Origin: an uncultured Mycoplasmatota bacterium
GTDB lineage: Bacteria > Bacillota_I > Bacilli_A > RF39 > UBA660
Direction of reading: 5' to 3'
Assembly (NCBI GenBank): GCA_946403755.1
Contig: CAMJBC010000001.1
Coordinates: forward strand, 1 to 64,000
Length of the DNA stretch: 64,000 nucleotides
Made by a program: the position numbers and the translations under genes. Position 1 is the first letter of the stretch, and each line of letters starts with the position of its first letter. This document shows positions 36,786-44,665 of the stretch, one piece after another. The notes under the pieces were generated by a model that saw only the letters and a list, made by a program, of their open reading frames with translations, was not told where the DNA came from and did not search any database.

Positions 36786-37307
36786 TTAAAAATATGCCAT
36801 ATCAACAGCATCTAAATATTTTAATCTTGGAGTATAACTCTCATTAATCTTATATCCATTATTTTTTATATATTCATATTCTATTGATTTTCTATCATTA
36901 TTTTTGATAAAGTCAATTATTGTATCTCCTTTTAATAAATAAAATTCATTATTAATAAAAATGATAATAAAAACAATTCCTTTTTGTAATATTACTTTCT
37001 TAATATGTTCTAATTGATGATCTTTAATATTAGAAAGAGGGAAAGAAGTCTTATTATGACATTCTTTTGCATCAAATTCTATATATTTTTCTCTATATAT
37101 TCCATTATAATCAAGAGTTGATATACTTGAATATACAGCTTTATCAATTAAGTGTGATTTATCAGTTGGATAAGTTACATTTAAAACTTTAATTGGAGTA
37201 GGTTTCTTAAATATTAAGCATTTATCAATACTATTGTAATAAGTATTAGAATCATTAATAATATTTTCTAAAAACATACCTCTATTTCCATATGAGGATT
37301 TGCTCAT
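36786..37307 (-). CDS. recU: Holliday junction resolvase RecU
   Basis: 173 residues. The N-terminus SYGNRGMFLENIINDSNTYY is the RecU signature. The PD-(D/E)xK-type core is seen as GIYREKYIEFDAKEC, and the late FIIIFINNEFYLLKG strand matches the family. ATG 37307 is chosen over GTG 37316, because AGGTGAT lies between them. It precedes ponA by 9 bases, the conserved Bacillus order. Confidence 0.92.
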   Translation of the reverse strand: MSKSSYGNRGMFLENIINDSNTYYNSIDKCLIFKKPTPIKVLNVTYPTDKSHLIDKAVYSSISTLDYNGIYREKYIEFDAKECHNKTSFPLSNIKDHQLEHIKKVILQKGIVFIIIFINNEFYLLKGDTIIDFIKNNDRKSIEYEYIKNNGYKINESYTPRLKYLDAVDMAYF

Positions 37308-37379
37308 CAAAATCACCTTATATAATTATACTATATTTATTAATTTTTTTCCATTCATTAAATAAATAATTGTAAAGTA

Positions 37380-37407
37380 TTGCAATTTTTCTTTAATATG
37401 TTAAAAT
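37380..37407 (+). promoter_or_regulatory. Promoter of the 37435 gene
   Basis: TTGCAA (37380-37385), 16-base spacer, TAAAAT (37402-37407) with an extended TG at 37399-37400. Confidence 0.7.
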
Positions 37408-37434
37408 ATTAAAGCCTAAAAAGGAGCGAAAAAT

Positions 37435-37827
37435 ATGAAAATAAGAATTAATAATATTTTTAAAATTATATTTATATTTTTATGTTTTTTTGTCATGTAT
37501 AAAGTTAATGCTAGTGATTTAGCTATTAATGGTACTGGGCTTGATATACCTTTTGAGAGAATGACATGTAGTGAATTAGTAGGACCAAACCTAGTAAAAA
37601 TCATTCATTTATTCATTACATTAATTAGAATAGCTGGTGCTATTATAGCAATAGTATCTGGAATGCTTACATTTGTTCCAGCAGTAGCATCAGATGATGC
37701 AGATGCTCTTAAAAAAGCATATAAAAAAGCAATTCAATTATTTATTATTTTAGTAGTAATTGGTATATTTCCATCACTAATTAAGATAATAGGTAAAATA
37801 GCAGGGTTGGATTTAAGTTGTTTATAG
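37435..37827 (+). CDS. Small exported two-helix membrane protein, VirB2/TrbC-like topology
   Basis: 130 residues: a signal peptide (1-26, ending MYKVNASD), a short exterior segment with one Cys (MTCSEL), a membrane helix with FITLIRIAGAIIAIVSGML, a basic connecting loop (DADALKKAYKKA), a second helix and the ending DLSCL. The topology and size resemble VirB2/TrbC pilins or similar small membrane proteins of type IV secretion loci, but no other such gene is present and similarity is weak. It has its own promoter and a strong AAGGAG site. Confidence 0.65.
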   Translation: MKIRINNIFKIIFIFLCFFVMYKVNASDLAINGTGLDIPFERMTCSELVGPNLVKIIHLFITLIRIAGAIIAIVSGMLTFVPAVASDDADALKKAYKKAIQLFIILVVIGIFPSLIKIIGKIAGLDLSCL

Positions 37828-37855
37828 AGAGTTTTTTAAAAAAACTCTTTTATTT
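37828..37855 (+). terminator. Rho-independent terminator
   Basis: GAGTTTTTT and AAAAAACTC, then TTTATTTT. Confidence 0.65.
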
Positions 37856-37867
37856 TGGTATAAATTA

Positions 37868-37876
37868 TGCTAAAAT
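37868..37876 (+). promoter_or_regulatory. Extended -10 promoter of rpsB-tsf
   Basis: TGCTAAAAT followed by a leader of about 110 bases before the rpsB ATG at 37994, much longer than most leaders here. The leader may carry the autogenous S2 control known in other bacteria; I do not recognise a defined structure. Confidence 0.45.
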
Positions 37877-37993
37877 AAATTGGCTTTAAGAAAAAAGACA
37901 TGTATATTGATTTAATATTCTAGTGCTTAGTAATAAGTGGATATTAATATTAAAAGATATACAGAAGAAAAAAACGAAAGGAGAGAAAAGAAA

Positions 37994-38995
37994 ATGACAG
38001 TAATTGCTAAAAGTTATTTATTAGAAGCAGGTTCTCATTTTGGACATCAAGCTAAAAGATGGAATCCAAAAATGAAAGAATTTATTTTTACTACAAGAGA
38101 TGAAATTCATATTATTGATTTACAAAAAACTGTTGAAAAAATAGAAGAAGCTTACGCAGAACTTCTTAAAGCATGTGAAAATAATGGTAAGGTTCTTTTT
38201 GTAGGTACTAAGAAACAAGCTAAAGATGCTAGTATCGAAGAAGCTACAAGATGTCAAAGTTTTTATGTAACTGAAAGATGGTTAGGAGGTACTTTAACTA
38301 ATTTTAGAACAATTAGAGAAAGAGTTAAAAGATTAGCTGAAATTGAAAAAATGGAAGCTGATGGTAAATTCGAATTACTTCCTAAAAAAGAAGTTGCTAA
38401 AATTCAAAAAGAATATGAAAAATTAAATAAATTACTTTGTGGTATCAGAGGTATGGAACAATTACCTAGAGCTATCATAGTAGTTGACCCAAGAGTAGAA
38501 ATTAATGCTATTAGAGAAGCTAGAAAATTACATATCCCAGTATTTGGTATCGTTGATACTAACTGTGATCCAGATGATGTAGACTTCCCAATTCCAGCAA
38601 ATGATGATGCTGTAAGAAGCGTTAAAGTTGTTCTTGGAGTTTTAGCTAATGCAGTTTGTGAAGCTAATGGTCTAGAACTTGTAGATTATGTAACTGAAGA
38701 TGAAAATGCAGTTAAAGCTGCTAAAGAAATCAAAGTTGAAACTAAAGTAGTAGAATTAGATAACTTCGAAGAAGCTAAAGAAGAAAAACCAGCTAAAAAA
38801 GCTAAAAAAGAAGTAAAAGAAGAAACTGAAACTAAAGAAGAAGTAAAAGAAGAAAAACCTGCAAAGAAAGCAAAAGAAGAAAAAGTTGATTATGCTAGTA
38901 TGACTGTAGCAGAATTAAAGAAAATTGCTAAAGAAAAAGGTCTTACAGGTTATTCTACAATGAAAAAAGATGAATTAGTTTCAGCATTAAATTAG
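37994..38995 (+). CDS. rpsB: 30S ribosomal protein S2 with C-terminal extension
   Basis: 333 residues from the ATG with AAAGGAGAG before it; the upstream in-frame ATG at 37937 has no ribosome site. The S2 core (to about 240) is standard: [54 protein letters not shown]. Beyond it is an extra 90 residues: a Lys/Glu/Ala-rich linker with repeated EEKPAKKAK, and then a small helical domain ([20 protein letters not shown] ending LVSALN) like the Rho N-terminal/SAP fold. It forms an operon with tsf. Confidence 0.96.
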   Translation: MTVIAKSYLLEAGSHFGHQAKRWNPKMKEFIFTTRDEIHIIDLQKTVEKIEEAYAELLKACENNGKVLFVGTKKQAKDASIEEATRCQSFYVTERWLGGTLTNFRTIRERVKRLAEIEKMEADGKFELLPKKEVAKIQKEYEKLNKLLCGIRGMEQLPRAIIVVDPRVEINAIREARKLHIPVFGIVDTNCDPDDVDFPIPANDDAVRSVKVVLGVLANAVCEANGLELVDYVTEDENAVKAAKEIKVETKVVELDNFEEAKEEKPAKKAKKEVKEETETKEEVKEEKPAKKAKEEKVDYASMTVAELKKIAKEKGLTGYSTMKKDELVSALN

Positions 38996-39004
38996 GAGGA
39001 TAAT

Positions 39005-39877
39005 ATGGATATTACAGCAAGTATGGTAAAAGACTTAAGAGAAAGAACTGGCGCTGGAATGATGGATTGCAAAAAAGCCTTAGTTGAAAGTAATGGAGAT
39101 ATGGATAAAGCAATCGATTATTTAAGAGAAAAGGGAATCTCAAAAGCTGCTAAAAAAGCTGAAAGAATAGCAGCAGAAGGTTTATCAAATATTTATATTA
39201 AAGGTAATAATGCAGTAGTAGTTGAATTAAACTCTGAAACTGACTTTGTTGCTAAGAACTCAGAATTTAAAGAATTATTAGATAAAATAGGAAACACTAT
39301 TTTAGGAAGTAAAGCTACAGATTTAGAAAGCGCTTTAGCATTAGATTGCAAAGGTGAAACTCTAAATGATTTAATAGTTAATGCTACTGCTAAAATAGGT
39401 GAAAAGATTTCTTTAAGAAGATTTGAAATGGTTAAAAAATCTAAAGGAGAAGTATTTGGATCATATCTACATATGGGTGGTAAAATTGCATCATTAACAG
39501 TTGTTAAAGGTGACAATGAAGAAGTAGCAAAAGATGTTGCTATGCAAGCTGCTGCTATGAGACCACTTTATACTACAATTGATTCAGTTCCAGCAGAAGA
39601 TTTAGAACATGAAAAATCAGTTATTAAAGAACAAGTAATAAATGAAGGTAAAAAACCTGAATTTGCTGATAAAATTGTTGAAGGTAGAATTAGAAAATTC
39701 TATGAAGAAACAGTTTTAGAAGAACAAGCATTTATTAAAGACTCTGGTTTAACAGTTAAACAATATTTAGAAAATAATAAATGTGAATTAGTTAAACTTG
39801 TTAAATACGAAGTAGGCGAAGGTATGGAAAAAAGAAATGATAACTTTGCTGAAGAAGTAATGAGTCAAATAAAATAA
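39005..39877 (+). CDS. tsf: Elongation factor Ts
   Basis: 290 residues. The N-terminal UBA-like domain contains VKDLRERTGAGMMDCKKALVE, and the first EF-Tu contact TDFVAKNSEF is present. It exchanges GDP for GTP on EF-Tu. It is 9 bases after rpsB with an AGGAGGATA site, the usual order. Confidence 0.98.
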   Translation: MDITASMVKDLRERTGAGMMDCKKALVESNGDMDKAIDYLREKGISKAAKKAERIAAEGLSNIYIKGNNAVVVELNSETDFVAKNSEFKELLDKIGNTILGSKATDLESALALDCKGETLNDLIVNATAKIGEKISLRRFEMVKKSKGEVFGSYLHMGGKIASLTVVKGDNEEVAKDVAMQAAAMRPLYTTIDSVPAEDLEHEKSVIKEQVINEGKKPEFADKIVEGRIRKFYEETVLEEQAFIKDSGLTVKQYLENNKCELVKLVKYEVGEGMEKRNDNFAEEVMSQIK

Positions 39878-39890
39878 ATTAATTCAAAAT

Positions 39891-39921
39891 AAAAACATCA
39901 GTTTTTCACTGATGTTTTTTT
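39891..39921. terminator. Terminator between tsf and the serpin gene
   Basis: AAAAACATCAG and CTGATGTTTTT with a seven-base loop, then T-run. It probably works on both strands. Confidence 0.85.
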
Positions 39922-41254
39922 AATATCCTCTTTTCTTTCTTTCAGCTTCACGTTCAGCTTGTTCAATTAACTTAGCATACTCATCCCATAACATAGGTTC
40001 ATATACAATTCCGAAGTACCATAAATTAGTTGAATTTTTTTCTTTAACTAAATAAATAAATGGAGTATTAAAATCAATTTGTATTGTTTGTTTTGTTTCA
40101 TCTACGACATCTGTAACTCTTTTTAAAGTAACAGGAGTAGCTTTAGTACCATTTTCTCCCAATTCTAAATAATTCTTATGATATATATCTTTTAAATATA
40201 AACCAGGTAATATATTAGAGAAGTCTGCATCTTCTTCAAATGGTTTTGAAACATAGCAATCATTAAATATATCTTTTATTCTATCTAATCCAAATTCATA
40301 TTGATATTTTGGTATATTCATAACTAGATCAGTTGATTCATTACTTGTTTTAACTGTAGATATTAATCTACTTAATTCATATTGATCTAAGATATCAATA
40401 TAATCATTTATGTTACCTTTTGGTAATATAGCTATATATTCTAATTCAACTTTATTATTAGATTCAGCTGTTGCATATGTACCAGTATTAGCATCATAAA
40501 CAACAAAGTGTTTTACAATACCTCTTGCATTAGCATTTTCTAAATAACCAAAGTTATTTTTATCATACATTGTAGCAACATCAATTTTAGTATTATCTAT
40601 TTTAGTAAATGGAGCAGAGTGAGTATACTTTGAATCCATTTTATTTTTCCATTCAATATCAAGTGTTAATGTACTTACCATAGCAAGTCCAGCATTTCTA
40701 TCTACCATGCTTAATGCTCTTGGTATTAATCCAAATGTTTTACCATTAACCCAACCATTAATACCATCAGTAGAAGAGAAACTATCATACATAGTATTAG
40801 CACCATATTGGCTTTCTATTGAATTAATAAAGCTATTATTAACTTTTCCTTTATAAACTGTATTTACAAATACTGCATTAGCAATACTAATTTTTTTATC
40901 TATATTTCTTACTTTAGGTAGAGCATAGTTGCTATTAATTAATTCAGTTAATTCTTGTTTAGTTTTTCCATTAGAACCACTTTCTAATATTTTAACTGTA
41001 TAACCTAAAGCTAATGGACTAATTAAATAATTGCTATTGTAATAATTATTAGTTCTTCTAACCATCTTATAATCAAATAAAGTTTGATTAAATTTCTTTT
41101 TGGTTTCATTATATTCAAGTTCTGTTTGATTTATTTCCGGAACTGGTTCAGGTTTATTAGCATTATTAATCAAAACTACCATTAATATAACAAGCAGTAT
41201 TGCTACTATAAAAAATATAACAATAACTGCTATTTTAGACTTATTTTGATACAT
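39920..41254 (-). CDS. Membrane-anchored serpin-family protein
   Basis: 444 residues with one N-terminal membrane helix (about 8-31), then a serpin fold. Signatures are NYLISPLALGYTVKILESGSNGKTKQEL (the NxxxSPxS region), NAVFVNTVY, the shutter and hinge area LELGENGTKATPVTL, and the C-terminal pair FNTPFIYLVKEKN / FGIVYEP. The hinge has Thr-Pro-Val where inhibitory serpins have small residues, so loop insertion and classical protease trapping are doubtful. The AGGTGAT site fits the start. Role: surface protease inhibitor or storage-type serpin relative. Confidence 0.85.
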   Translation of the reverse strand: MYQNKSKIAVIVIFFIVAILLVILMVVLINNANKPEPVPEINQTELEYNETKKKFNQTLFDYKMVRRTNNYYNSNYLISPLALGYTVKILESGSNGKTKQELTELINSNYALPKVRNIDKKISIANAVFVNTVYKGKVNNSFINSIESQYGANTMYDSFSSTDGINGWVNGKTFGLIPRALSMVDRNAGLAMVSTLTLDIEWKNKMDSKYTHSAPFTKIDNTKIDVATMYDKNNFGYLENANARGIVKHFVVYDANTGTYATAESNNKVELEYIAILPKGNINDYIDILDQYELSRLISTVKTSNESTDLVMNIPKYQYEFGLDRIKDIFNDCYVSKPFEEDADFSNILPGLYLKDIYHKNYLELGENGTKATPVTLKRVTDVVDETKQTIQIDFNTPFIYLVKEKNSTNLWYFGIVYEPMLWDEYAKLIEQAEREAERKKRGY

Positions 41255-41321
41255 TTTTTATCACCTATAAAAATTATATCAATTTTTATATAAAAAATAT
41301 TTGATTTATTCTTTATTTTAC

Positions 41322-41350
41322 TTGAAATTATACACTTTTTGTACTATAAT
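41322..41350 (+). promoter_or_regulatory. rpsU-yqeY promoter
   Basis: TTGAAA (41322-41327), 17-base spacer, TATAAT (41345-41350). Near consensus. Confidence 0.85.
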
Positions 41351-41379
41351 TGACATTGTCATGAAGGGAGGGAAGAAGA

Positions 41380-41571
41380 ATGACACGAGTAGAAGTTAAA
41401 GACGGAAATGTTGAAGGCGCACTAAAACGCTTCAAGATGAAAGTTCAAAGAAGTGGAGTCCCTACTGAAATGAAAAAAAGAAAAGAATATTCTAAACCTG
41501 GAATTGTTAGAAGGGAAGCTAAAAAAGAAGCTATTAGAAATGCTAAAAAACATAACAAACAAAGAAATTAA
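41380..41571 (+). CDS. rpsU: 30S ribosomal protein S21
   Basis: 63 residues, typical. It contains GNVEGALKRFKMKVQRSGVP and a highly basic C-terminus (RREAKKEAIRNAKKHNKQRN). S21 assists initiation-complex formation. GGGAGGGAAG precedes the ATG. It is directly followed by yqeY, a pairing common in Firmicutes. Confidence 0.97.
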   Translation: MTRVEVKDGNVEGALKRFKMKVQRSGVPTEMKKRKEYSKPGIVRREAKKEAIRNAKKHNKQRN

Positions 41572-41590
41572 TTTTTTGGAGGTGTAGAAT

Positions 41591-42040
41591 ATGTTATATG
41601 AACAAGTAGCAGAAGATATGAAAACTGCTATGAAAGCTAAAGATAAAGATAGTTTAAATACATTAAGATTATTAAAATCAGCTATTGATTTATATTTAGT
41701 AAATAACAAATTAGAAAGAAATAATGCTAGTGATGAAGTTGTAATTGATGTTGTTGCTAAACAAATTAAAACTCACAAAGAAAGCATTGAAGAATTTAAA
41801 AAAGGTAATAGACAAGACCTAGTAGATGGACTTGAAAGAGAAATTGCTTTATTAAGTAAATATTTACCTGAACAATTATCTGAAGATGATGTTAGAAAAG
41901 AAATAGATAAAGCATTTGATAAATTAAAACCTACATCTATGAAAGATATGGGTAATATTATGAAAGAACTTGCTAGTTTAAAAGGAAAAGCTGATATGAA
42001 ACTAGTAAATTCTATAGTAAAAGAGAAATTAGGAGTATAA
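41591..42040 (+). CDS. yqeY: GatB/YqeY domain protein
   Basis: 149 residues. The helical YqeY fold shows DMKTAMKAKDKDSLNTLRLLKSAI and KYLPEQLSEDDVRKEI. It resembles the tRNA-binding tail domain of GatB; the exact role is unknown. It is 19 bases after rpsU with a GGAGGTG site. The terminator overlaps its stop. Confidence 0.95.
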   Translation: MLYEQVAEDMKTAMKAKDKDSLNTLRLLKSAIDLYLVNNKLERNNASDEVVIDVVAKQIKTHKESIEEFKKGNRQDLVDGLEREIALLSKYLPEQLSEDDVRKEIDKAFDKLKPTSMKDMGNIMKELASLKGKADMKLVNSIVKEKLGV

Positions 42041-42052
42041 CTCCTTTTTTTA
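42029..42052 (+). terminator. yqeY terminator overlapping its stop
   Basis: AGGAGT and ACTCCT with loop ATA, then T7. TAA 42038-42040 lies in the loop and stem. Confidence 0.82.
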
Positions 42053-42070
42053 TTGTCAAAAAACTGTATA

Positions 42071-42100
42071 TTGAAATATAATCTTCAAAAATTATATAAT
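42071..42100 (+). promoter_or_regulatory. Promoter of the FN3 surface protein gene
   Basis: TTGAAA (42071-42076), 18-base spacer, TATAAT (42095-42100). Confidence 0.75.
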
Positions 42101-42135
42101 GATTATAGAAAATAATAAAATAGAGAGGAGATTAT

Positions 42136-44610
42136 ATGAAAAAAAGATTATTATTTTTATTAGTTTTTGCATTTATATTATTGCCACTTAATATACATGC
42201 AGAAAACTCTACAATAGTTAATACGACAATTGATACTATTGAATTAAATAGTGATACTGTAAGAGTTATAGCAGGAGATTTACCTGCATATTCTGTAACT
42301 ACAACTACACCACATGCAACAATTCAAGAATATGGTTCAAACACTATTTGGGTTTATTATACATCTGGTGCTTCAGCGTGGCATGCATTTGGTGGTACAA
42401 CTCCTACAACAGTTGTTGATGAAAGTACAACTTATGGTATGAGAGTATATGTTCAACTTGATGAAGGATATGAGTTTTCAAATGAAACAAAAATTGTTTT
42501 CAATGGTCAAGATATAACAGGTGGGCATTCATTTGTAGATGGTGGATTCACTTGGGGGGGCTATGTTTATATTGATTTAGGTATAGCAACATATGCGGTA
42601 ACTTTTGATTATAACGGTGGAAATCACAATGGACTTGGAACTGAAACAAAGTACTGGGTTCCTTTTGCTCCTTTTTTTGGTGAAACTGATTTAATGGAAG
42701 ATGTAACTGCACCTGAAGGAAAAAGACTTGCAGCTATAGAAATAGATGGCGTAAGACAAGAACTTGGTGTAGGCGCAGAAATTAATCGCAATATGACTGT
42801 TAAGTATCTTTGGGAAGATATTCCTGTAGAACCAATCAAAATAAATGGAATCAATATTACTGGAATAACAGCTCCAGTAGGTGGTCAAACTGCTAATACT
42901 AGCAGCATTACTTCTACAACTGCAGGGGTAAAAGTAAAAGAAGCTAATTGGTATGTTGCAAGTACATTTGATGGGGAGTCAACTCCAGTTACATCTTTTG
43001 TTGCAAAAGAAAGATACTTATTAATTATTGTATTAGAATTAGAAGATGGCTATGAATTTGATTCTGAATTTAATAATCACATAACAATAAATACAATAGC
43101 TTTAGATGGCCCTGATTTTGTAAAAGAAGGGCCAGACATAAGGTATATTTTTGAGGCAACTGAACCTCAAATTATACCGGATGAAACTAATCAAACTGTG
43201 CCAGACCCAACACCAGTAGATCCAACACCAGTAGTTTATGAATTAGAAACACCAGTTATTGAGGTGGTTAAGGGACCAAATAATACACTTTATATTAATT
43301 GGCAATCTAATCCAACTGCAACTAGATTTGAAGTATATAGAAGTACTAATAAAAAGAAATGGACTAAGTTTAATTCTACTGATGCTACTAGTTATGAGCA
43401 ATTAAAATTAACATATGGTACAACATATTATTACAAAGTTAAAGCTTGTAATGAAACAAAATGTACTGGATATTCAAATATTGCTAGTAAAAAAGTAGTA
43501 CCAGATGCAGTTCAAAATGCTAAAGTAGTTAGTACAGGTGCTAAAAATATTAAAATATCTTGGGATAAAGTAAGTGTTACAGGATATGAAGTACAAAGAA
43601 GTACTAATGCTACTAAAGGATTTAAAAAAGTAAAAACTATAACAAAAAATGGAACTTTAAGTTTTAATAATACTAAATTAAAGAGTGCCACAACTTATTA
43701 TTATAGAGTTAGAGCATATAAGACAGTTAAAGGCAAAAAAATATATGGTGGATGGAGTAATGTAGTAAGTTCAATAACTGGACCAGCAACACCTAAAAAA
43801 CCAACTATTAAATCTCCAAATTTTGAAACAATAACTTTAGATTTAAAGTCATCAAAAACTGCCACATATTATGAAGTACAAAGAAGTACAAATAAAAAGA
43901 AAAACTTTGGAACTATTGGTATAACTAAATCTTTGTTATTTACTGATACAGTTCAAACAGGAACAACATTCTATTATCGAGTAAGGGCATGCAATGAAAG
44001 CGATATTTGTAGTGGATGGACTAGCGTAGTTAGTAAGAAAGCTATTCCATCAACACCAACACAAAAGGTATATTACACTGATGTTGCTAAAAATACAGTT
44101 CAAGTAATGGGATTTGCTAATGAAAAAGTTGATGGATATGAAGTGTTTAGAAGTACCAAAAAGAATAAAAACTTTAAAAAATATAAAATAATAGATGATG
44201 AACTATTCCCTTATGTTTATTTTAAAGTAATGTCAAATAAATATTATTATAAAATTAGATCTTATATGATTGTTAATGGTAAAAAAGTATATAGTGGTTA
44301 TACTAAAGCAGTTAAACCAAGCTATAATGAAACTAATCGTGCAAATGATTTTGCTAAATATTGGTATAATTTTAGTCCAATTATGAGTAGATATGGATTA
44401 AGATCAAATTTACTTGATGAAGGCTTTCCAGTAGAATTAGCAACTGAAACTGGTAAAAACTTTAGTGCTGATTGGAAAATTAATGCGTTAGCTTGTGCAA
44501 AAAGTTTTTTAGAAAATCCTACTTATGATGAAGACTATATTAGAAATATATTAAAAGAGGCATGGTTTACTGATGATGAAATTGAATATGCAATAACTAA
44601 TGCTAAATAA
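42136..44610 (+). CDS. Secreted surface protein with beta-repeats, FN3 domains and Ltp-like C-terminal domain
   Basis: 824 residues. A signal peptide (1-22, ending NIHAEN) is followed by strand-rich modules (about 25-150), a Listeria-Bacteroides-type repeat (VTFDYNGGNHNG, about 155-230), another Ig-like module (to about 345), and a Pro/Thr linker (VPDPTPVDPTPV). About four fibronectin type III domains follow (about 370-715, with YYYKVKAC, YYYRVRAY and YYYRVRAC strands). The last 90 residues include NALACAKSFLENPTYDEDYIRNIL, the pattern of the host cell surface-exposed lipoprotein (Ltp) repeat. There is no LPXTG or membrane tail, so the attachment route is unclear. Confidence 0.82.
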   Translation: MKKRLLFLLVFAFILLPLNIHAENSTIVNTTIDTIELNSDTVRVIAGDLPAYSVTTTTPHATIQEYGSNTIWVYYTSGASAWHAFGGTTPTTVVDESTTYGMRVYVQLDEGYEFSNETKIVFNGQDITGGHSFVDGGFTWGGYVYIDLGIATYAVTFDYNGGNHNGLGTETKYWVPFAPFFGETDLMEDVTAPEGKRLAAIEIDGVRQELGVGAEINRNMTVKYLWEDIPVEPIKINGINITGITAPVGGQTANTSSITSTTAGVKVKEANWYVASTFDGESTPVTSFVAKERYLLIIVLELEDGYEFDSEFNNHITINTIALDGPDFVKEGPDIRYIFEATEPQIIPDETNQTVPDPTPVDPTPVVYELETPVIEVVKGPNNTLYINWQSNPTATRFEVYRSTNKKKWTKFNSTDATSYEQLKLTYGTTYYYKVKACNETKCTGYSNIASKKVVPDAVQNAKVVSTGAKNIKISWDKVSVTGYEVQRSTNATKGFKKVKTITKNGTLSFNNTKLKSATTYYYRVRAYKTVKGKKIYGGWSNVVSSITGPATPKKPTIKSPNFETITLDLKSSKTATYYEVQRSTNKKKNFGTIGITKSLLFTDTVQTGTTFYYRVRACNESDICSGWTSVVSKKAIPSTPTQKVYYTDVAKNTVQVMGFANEKVDGYEVFRSTKKNKNFKKYKIIDDELFPYVYFKVMSNKYYYKIRSYMIVNGKKVYSGYTKAVKPSYNETNRANDFAKYWYNFSPIMSRYGLRSNLLDEGFPVELATETGKNFSADWKINALACAKSFLENPTYDEDYIRNILKEAWFTDDEIEYAITNAK

Positions 44611-44615
44611 TTAAT

Positions 44616-44650
44616 AAAAACACTTGATTATAGAATTAAGTGTTTTTTTA
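44616..44650 (+). terminator. Rho-independent terminator
   Basis: AAAACACTTGATT and AATTAAGTGTTTT with a four-base loop, one G-T pair, then T-run. Confidence 0.82.
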
Positions 44651-44653
44651 TTG

Positions 44654-44659
44654 TATAAT
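44654..44659 (+). promoter_or_regulatory. -10 box giving a probable leaderless mRNA
   Basis: TATAAT ends seven bases before the ATG at 44666, and no ribosome site lies between. The -35 position is weak. It sits inside the trailing part of the previous terminator. Confidence 0.5.
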
Positions 44660-44665
44660 AATCTT

